Source: Streptomyces sp. YPW6 (lineage in GTDB: Bacteria > Actinomycetota > Actinomycetes > Streptomycetales > Streptomycetaceae). From it: a stretch of DNA of 64,000 nucleotides. The position numbers and the translations under genes were made by a program. Where the stretch lies: assembly GCF_018866325.1 (NCBI RefSeq), contig NZ_CP076457.1:186001-250000 (forward strand). Reading direction: 5' to 3'. Shown one piece after another: positions 60,162 through 64,000 of the stretch. Under the pieces are notes generated by a model that saw nothing but the letters and a program-made list of their open reading frames with translations, searched no databases and had not been told where the DNA came from. Within the stretch, counting starts at the first letter, position 1, and every line of letters begins with the position of its first letter.

Positions 60162-60761
60162 TCAATCGCCCTTCGGTGGGCTGACGCGGCACCGCGAAAC
60201 CTCCGGTACGAACGGGTCGGAGACCGGGGCCGGGCGCCTCTCGCAGTTCAGGATCAGAGCCGGATCGCGGCTCAGCCCCCGGGGCCGCTGTCCTCGCCGC
60301 GCCGACTCTTCCAGAGGGCCGGCCGGGACCACCTGAACCTCACCGTAACGGCGCACTCGGACCGTGGGGACGAGCGTCCGGCGCACTGCTTCGGCGCTGC
60401 GCTCGGCACGGCTTTCCCGCAGGTAGCCGATGGCGGCGTCGATGAGCAGGACGACGGTGATGACGAGAGCGTCCTTGGCCTCACCGACAGCCCTGGCGAC
60501 GACTGCGGAGGCAGATTCGGATTCGGAGGCGGATGCGGATGCGGATGCGGATGCGAGCAGGACGCCGATCAGCCGGCCGCGGAACCGGTCCGGCAGACCG
60601 AGCCGCTGGGGCCGGCGGACCGGTTCGGCCAGTTCGTCGTTGCCCCGGGTGTCGGCCGGTCGTCGGGCGTCCGCGGTCGTCCGGCCCCGTGCCGGAACCA
60701 CGGCGAGCGAGGCGGCCACGTCGGCGGCGTCGCGTCGGTGGGCATCCGGCTGCGGGTCCCC
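60162..60761 (-). pseudogene. Truncated P-type cation ATPase, N-terminal remnant
   Basis: Reverse-frame sequence resembles the start of a P-type ATPase: DAADVAASLAVVPARGRTTA, NDELAEPVRRPQRLGLPDRF, then KDALVITVVLLIDAAIGYLR and ESRAERSAEAVRRTLVPTVR. Typical members are about 900 aa; here only about the first 130 are recognisable before unrelated sequence and a stop. The usual second helix region is replaced by a Ser/Ala/Glu repeat run. No clear start codon. Clearly decayed. Confidence 0.75.
60511..60556. repeat. Degenerate hexanucleotide repeat inside the ATPase remnant
   Basis: Repeats of GGATGC/GATTCG-type units encode the Ser-Ala/Ser-Glu run in the reverse frame (ASASASASASESESASA). Probably expanded by slippage after loss of function. 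Confidence 0.75.
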
Positions 60762-60807
60762 GGTACCGGCAGAGCGCTGCTCCCGGTCGTGATCTGCTGA
60801 GGCGCGG

Positions 60808-61689
60808 TCATTCCTCGCCGCGGACCACGGTGACGGGGCAGTGGGCGTGGTGCAGCAGGGCCTGGCTGACGGAGCCGAGCAGCAGGCCGGTGAACCCCCC
60901 GCGTCCCCGGGCGCCGACGACGACCAGTTGGGCGTCGCGGCTGGCGTCGATCAGGGCCGGGCGGATCCGGGCACGCTCCAGCCGCCGCTCCACCGTGACG
61001 TGCGGGAAGACCTTCTGCCAGGGGGCGACCGTCTCGTCCAACAGGCGTTGCTCGGCCTCTCGGAGCCGTTCGGTATCGACGACCATGGCGCTGAGGGGGT
61101 CGCCGGGGCCTTCGTAGGCGCGCTCGCTCCAGGTGTTCCAGACGTGCAGGGCCACGAGCGGGGCCCCGCGCAGAGCGGCCTCGGCGAACGCGAACTCCAC
61201 CGCGGCCCCGCCGGCGTCGGAGCCGTCGACGGCCAGCAGCACCGCTCCGGACGGATCAGCACTGCCTCGCACCACCATCAGCGGGCAACGGCCGTGCGCG
61301 GCCAGATGCACCGCCGTCGAGCCCAGCAGCAGCCCCGAGAACCCGCTCAGCCCCCGGCTGCCGACGACGGCCAAGGACGCCGACCTCGATTCGATCTCCA
61401 TCACCTCCACCGTCTCCCCCGCCACCACCGACCGGGTCACGGCCACGCCCGGTGCCGCCGCGTGGGCCCGGCCCTCGGCATCGGCCAGCACTCCCCGGGC
61501 CATCGGCTCCAGACCGTCGTCGGCCGGGCTCCACGGCGGTACGCCGGACGGCCGGTGCCCGGGCGCATGGCCGAACGCATGCACGATCCGCAACGGGGCA
61601 TCGCGCAGGCGCGCCTCACGCGCCGCCACGTCGACCGCCTCGAGGCTGGAAGCCGAACCATCCACCCCTACGATCACCGGATCAGTCAT
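60808..61689 (-). CDS. Tandem-domain universal stress protein
   Basis: 293 aa from ATG 61687-61689 behind GGGAGA. Two USP domains: about 1-140 (MTDPVIVGVDGSASSLEAVD, and GSRGLSGFSGLLLGSTAVHL) and about 145-293 (VLLAVDGSDAGGAAVEFAFA, and GARGRGGFTGLLLGSVSQAL). Each has the G-x2-G-x9-G(S/T) ATP-binding pattern. Double-domain USPs are typical of hypoxia, starvation and dormancy regulons in actinobacteria. Its neighbour is a second USP of the same design. Confidence 0.92.
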   Translation of the reverse strand: MTDPVIVGVDGSASSLEAVDVAAREARLRDAPLRIVHAFGHAPGHRPSGVPPWSPADDGLEPMARGVLADAEGRAHAAAPGVAVTRSVVAGETVEVMEIESRSASLAVVGSRGLSGFSGLLLGSTAVHLAAHGRCPLMVVRGSADPSGAVLLAVDGSDAGGAAVEFAFAEAALRGAPLVALHVWNTWSERAYEGPGDPLSAMVVDTERLREAEQRLLDETVAPWQKVFPHVTVERRLERARIRPALIDASRDAQLVVVGARGRGGFTGLLLGSVSQALLHHAHCPVTVVRGEE

Positions 61690-61944
61690 TGCAGTCTCCC
61701 GTCCCCGGACGCCGCCGATGCGCGGCTCCTTGATCCTCATCCTCGTCTCAGCCAAGCCAGTGCGCCCGGGGACCAACGGACTGCCTGCAGGACCATGCGG
61801 TCCTCACGACAGCCCTGATGCCGTCGCGACCGGGCAGGGCACCCGCTTGCGCGATGCCGTGCGACGCCGTGCGGTGCGATCACCGTCTGCCGGCAGTCCC
61901 CGTCCGCCCCCGGAACGCGTCGGCCGGCCCGCGCCGGGGCGTGT

Positions 61945-62865
61945 TCAGTGCCGCGCGTCCGCAGCCCGCACCACGGCGACCGGGCAGTGGGCATGGTGCA
62001 GCACGGCCTGGCTGACCGAGCCGAGCAGCAGTCCGGCGAACCCGCCGCGCCCTCGAGCCCCGACCACCATCAGCTGTGCGGAGCGGCTCGCGTCGATCAA
62101 CGCCTCCCGGGTTGGGCCGTGCACCACCCGGTGCTCCACCACCACATCCGGATACCGTGCCCGGTGGCCCGCGAGTGCCTCGGACAGCAGCGTCTTTTCT
62201 TCCTCGGCGAGAGCCCCGGGCGGATTGGCGTACGGAGCGGACGCGTCCTGCGGGGCAGGCAGCGGCGCGTTCCACGTTGTCCAGGCGTGCAGCGCCACCA
62301 GGGGGGCCTTCCGCCGCTCCGCCGTGGCGAAGGCGAAGTCCACCGCCGGCTCACCCGCGACGGAGCCGTCGACGCCCAGCACGACCGGACCGTCCGCGCC
62401 CGACTGTTCGCGGACCACCAGCACAGGACACCGCCCGTGTGCCACCAGGTGCACCGCCGTAGACCCGGCCAGCAGCCCGGTGAACGCGCCCAGCCCCCGG
62501 GACCCCACCACGACGAGCTCGGCCGTACGGGACTCCGCCTCCAGAACGGTCAGGGGCTCACCGGCCACCACGGCATGGCTGACCTCGACATCCGGCGCCA
62601 CCGCCCGCGCACGCCCGACCGCCTCGGCCACCAGCCCCTCTGCCATCTCCCGGAGCCTGGCCTCGGACAGGTCCATCGGCGGCGGCCCCAACGGCGACGT
62701 GCCCCCTGGGAAAGGGCGCGGAAGCGTGTACGTCACCGGCCAGACCAGCGCGTGCACCACCCGCAGCCCGGTCCCGCGCGCCTGTGCCTCCCGAACCGCC
62801 ACCTCCACCGCGGCGAAACCTGACTCCGATCCATCCGCACCCACGACCACCAGACCGCTCACCAT
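61945..62865 (-). CDS. Tandem-domain universal stress protein, second copy
   Basis: 306 aa from ATG 62863-62865 behind GAAGGAGG. Same double USP layout: about 1-150 (GLVVVGADGSESGFAAVEVA, GSRGLGAFTGLLAGSTAVHL) and about 155-306 (VVLGVDGSVAGEPAVDFAFA, GARGRGGFAGLLLGSVSQAV). Related to the copy at 60808-61689, from which it is separated by 255 bp with its own upstream region, so probably a duplication with separate promoters. Likely part of the same stress regulon. Confidence 0.92.
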   Translation of the reverse strand: MVSGLVVVGADGSESGFAAVEVAVREAQARGTGLRVVHALVWPVTYTLPRPFPGGTSPLGPPPMDLSEARLREMAEGLVAEAVGRARAVAPDVEVSHAVVAGEPLTVLEAESRTAELVVVGSRGLGAFTGLLAGSTAVHLVAHGRCPVLVVREQSGADGPVVLGVDGSVAGEPAVDFAFATAERRKAPLVALHAWTTWNAPLPAPQDASAPYANPPGALAEEEKTLLSEALAGHRARYPDVVVEHRVVHGPTREALIDASRSAQLMVVGARGRGGFAGLLLGSVSQAVLHHAHCPVAVVRAADARH

Positions 62866-63222
62866 GCCTCCTTCGTCCGGACCGCCTGACTCCGTTACCC
62901 CCAGCCCACCCCACCCGTGCTCCTCCCGCCATGGGGCGTGTGGGCCACGGTCAGGGGGCCGAACGTCCCGACCCGCTCGTCCGACACGGCCACTGCCTCC
63001 ATCCGGCCGGATCCAGTGGCCGCAGGGAGCCCGTCCGGCCCTCCGTACGGGGCCCTTCGGGCCCTGCCGCCCCACCCGCAGCGCGAGGAAGAGTGAGCCG
63101 TGGGCCTCCGCACCCCAGGCCAAAGCTTGAGGTGCCGTCCTCGGATGCCGAACACCCATGGCACGACGGTCTCGACAGACAGCCGCACGACAACGCCTTC
63201 ACGGCAGACGGGATGAGCACGG
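62866..63222. other. Divergent intergenic region, 357 bp
   Basis: Between the second USP (-) and the antiporter regulatory gene (+). Expected to hold two promoters, possibly under shared stress control. I see no clear palindrome or operator by eye, and no credible small gene. Confidence 0.45.
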
Positions 63223-63702
63223 GTGGACGTCAACGAAGTACTGCTGCCGGGTGTAGGACTGCTCTACGAGTTCGTCAATCTGGAGGGCGACAAGGTCGGC
63301 GTGGTCGCACGGCGCTCCGGCGACTTCGAACTGGCGGTCTACGGAGAAGGCGACCCGGACCAGGCACGGGCTGTGCTCCGGCTGACCCGCGAGGAAGCCG
63401 ACGTCCTCGCCGACATCCTGGGCGCGCCGCGCATCGCCGAGCGATTCGCGGATCTGACCAGAGAGGTGCCCGGCCTCAGTTCCGGGCAGGTGGAGGTGCT
63501 GGCCGGTACCCCGTACGTCGGGCGCCCGCTGGGGGAATCCAGGGCCCGGACACGCACCGGTGCGTCGATCGTGGCGATCGTCCGCGGTGAGGAGGTCATC
63601 CCCTCCCCCGGGCCGGAGAAGGTCCTCAGTGCCGGTGACGTCCTGGTGGTGATCGGGACCCGCGAGGGAATCGCCGCGGTGGAACAGCTCGTCCGGGGCT
63701 GA
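63223..63702 (+). CDS. Cation:proton antiporter regulatory subunit (KhtT-like, RCK_C domain)
   Basis: 159 aa from GTG 63223. The N-terminal part (about 1-75) is an AMBER-type domain as in KhtT (LLPGVGLLYEFVNLEGDKVG, VVARRSGDFELAVYGEGDPD) and the C-terminal part (about 85-158) an RCK_C/TrkA_C domain (VEVLAGTPYVGRPLGESRAR, GASIVAIVRGEEVIPSPGPE, VLSAGDVLVVIGTREGIAAV). In Bacillus KhtT controls the K+/H+ antiporter KhtU. The antiporter gene follows 4 bp later, as in khtTU. Confidence 0.88.
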   Translation: MDVNEVLLPGVGLLYEFVNLEGDKVGVVARRSGDFELAVYGEGDPDQARAVLRLTREEADVLADILGAPRIAERFADLTREVPGLSSGQVEVLAGTPYVGRPLGESRARTRTGASIVAIVRGEEVIPSPGPEKVLSAGDVLVVIGTREGIAAVEQLVRG

Positions 63703-63706
63703 GCTG

Positions 63707-64000
63707 ATGCACATCTCGGTCGCCCTGCTGCTGGAACTGGGCATCATCCTCGCCTTCCTGAGTCTGCTGGGCACACTGGCGCGACGCTTCGCGCTGTCCC
63801 CCGTCCCGCTGTATCTCCTGGCCGGCCTGGCGCTGGGCGAAGGAGGCATCGCTCCGGTCCCCGCAGCCGGTTCCTTCGTGGAGACCGGCGCGGGTATCGG
63901 CGTCGTGCTCCTGCTGCTGGTGCTCGGTCTTGAGTTCACCGTGCCGGAGTTCACGGTCAGCCTGCGCCGCCACCTGCCCTCGGCATGGGTCGATCTCGTG
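63707..64000 (+). CDS. Cation:proton antiporter, CPA2 (KhtU/KefB-like), truncated by window end
   Basis: First 98 residues only. ATG 63707 starts 4 bp after the KhtT-like stop. Visible TM helices include VALLLELGIILAFLSLLGTL, PLYLLAGLALGEGG and GAGIGVVLLLLVLGLEFTVP, the last being the CPA2 motif. K+/H+ or similar exchange under control of the upstream RCK protein is expected. Confidence 0.9.
   Translation, partial: MHISVALLLELGIILAFLSLLGTLARRFALSPVPLYLLAGLALGEGGIAPVPAAGSFVETGAGIGVVLLLLVLGLEFTVPEFTVSLRRHLPSAWVDLV

Noticed and set aside
61133..63130. Long forward Thr/Ala/Ser-rich frame over the two USP genes
   Set aside because: Antisense shadow. The reverse strand shows two USPs with repeated ATP-binding motifs.

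Overview
The window is high-GC actinobacterial DNA, almost certainly a Streptomyces chromosome. Indicators are the strong G/C bias at codon third positions, GTG and TTG starts behind purine-rich Shine-Dalgarno sites, many 4-bp ATGA gene overlaps, and Streptomyces-typical families: Spo0M, conservon-type Roadblock and GTPase proteins, SpoIIE/PP2C phosphatases, TerD, an MptB-like mannosyltransferase, F420-dependent PPOX oxidoreductase, an LAETG sortase substrate and efeUOB. No tRNA, rRNA, CRISPR array or biosynthetic cluster was seen. The content looks like a house-keeping and stress-response stretch with scattered accessory insertions.

Layout. 1-6.7 kb: small stress-type proteins, Spo0M, a translationally coupled pair of CNNM/HlyC membrane proteins and a YciO-type protein. 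6.8-10.8 kb (minus): a P-loop protein coupled to an ABC-F ATPase with a possible leader ORF, then an MptB-like glycosyltransferase. 11-17 kb: DinB, a PP2C phosphatase beside a stand-alone MASE1 sensor, an MT0933-like small protein, a run of strong hairpins, and an ECF sigma factor fused through a zinc motif and TM helix to an extracytoplasmic CAP domain. 17-23 kb: solo ctaD, oxidoreductase, SRPBCC, a 160-bp inverted-repeat element and a 3-hydroxyisobutyryl-CoA hydrolase-like enzyme. 23-30.6 kb: a PAS-GAF-SpoIIE-HATPase regulator, an LAETG surface protein, and Roadblock and GTPase proteins that look like separated conservon parts. 30.8-35 kb: a MerR-peroxiredoxin fusion, and an FAD monooxygenase/membrane-protein operon divergent from a TetR regulator with two clear palindromic operators between them. 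35-40 kb: ArsR plus a P-type (Mg-type) ATPase, a minimal TatA and TerD.

42.1-43.6 kb is an IS110-family element with a strongly structured left non-coding end. 44-50 kb: fatty-acid desaturase, then a coupled SNF2 helicase / SWIM zinc-finger / small-protein operon with a 14-copy hexanucleotide repeat in the helicase. 50-53.8 kb: PGRP amidase, and a GAF regulator with aldehyde dehydrogenase. 53.8-56.6 kb is a gene-poor, partly decayed accessory patch carrying one intact DUF4241 gene. 56.6-60.1 kb is the efeOBU iron-uptake operon behind an iron-box-like site. 60.1-64 kb: a decayed P-type ATPase, two tandem universal stress proteins, and a divergent KhtT/KhtU-like cation:proton antiporter module that runs off the end.

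Strongest items for follow-up: the ECF-CAP fusion, the MerR-PrxQ fusion, the 160-bp palindromic element, the IS110 left end as a candidate guide (bridge) RNA, the helicase/SWIM operon with its repeat, and the TetR operators. All family names come from reading motifs by eye; no database search was run.
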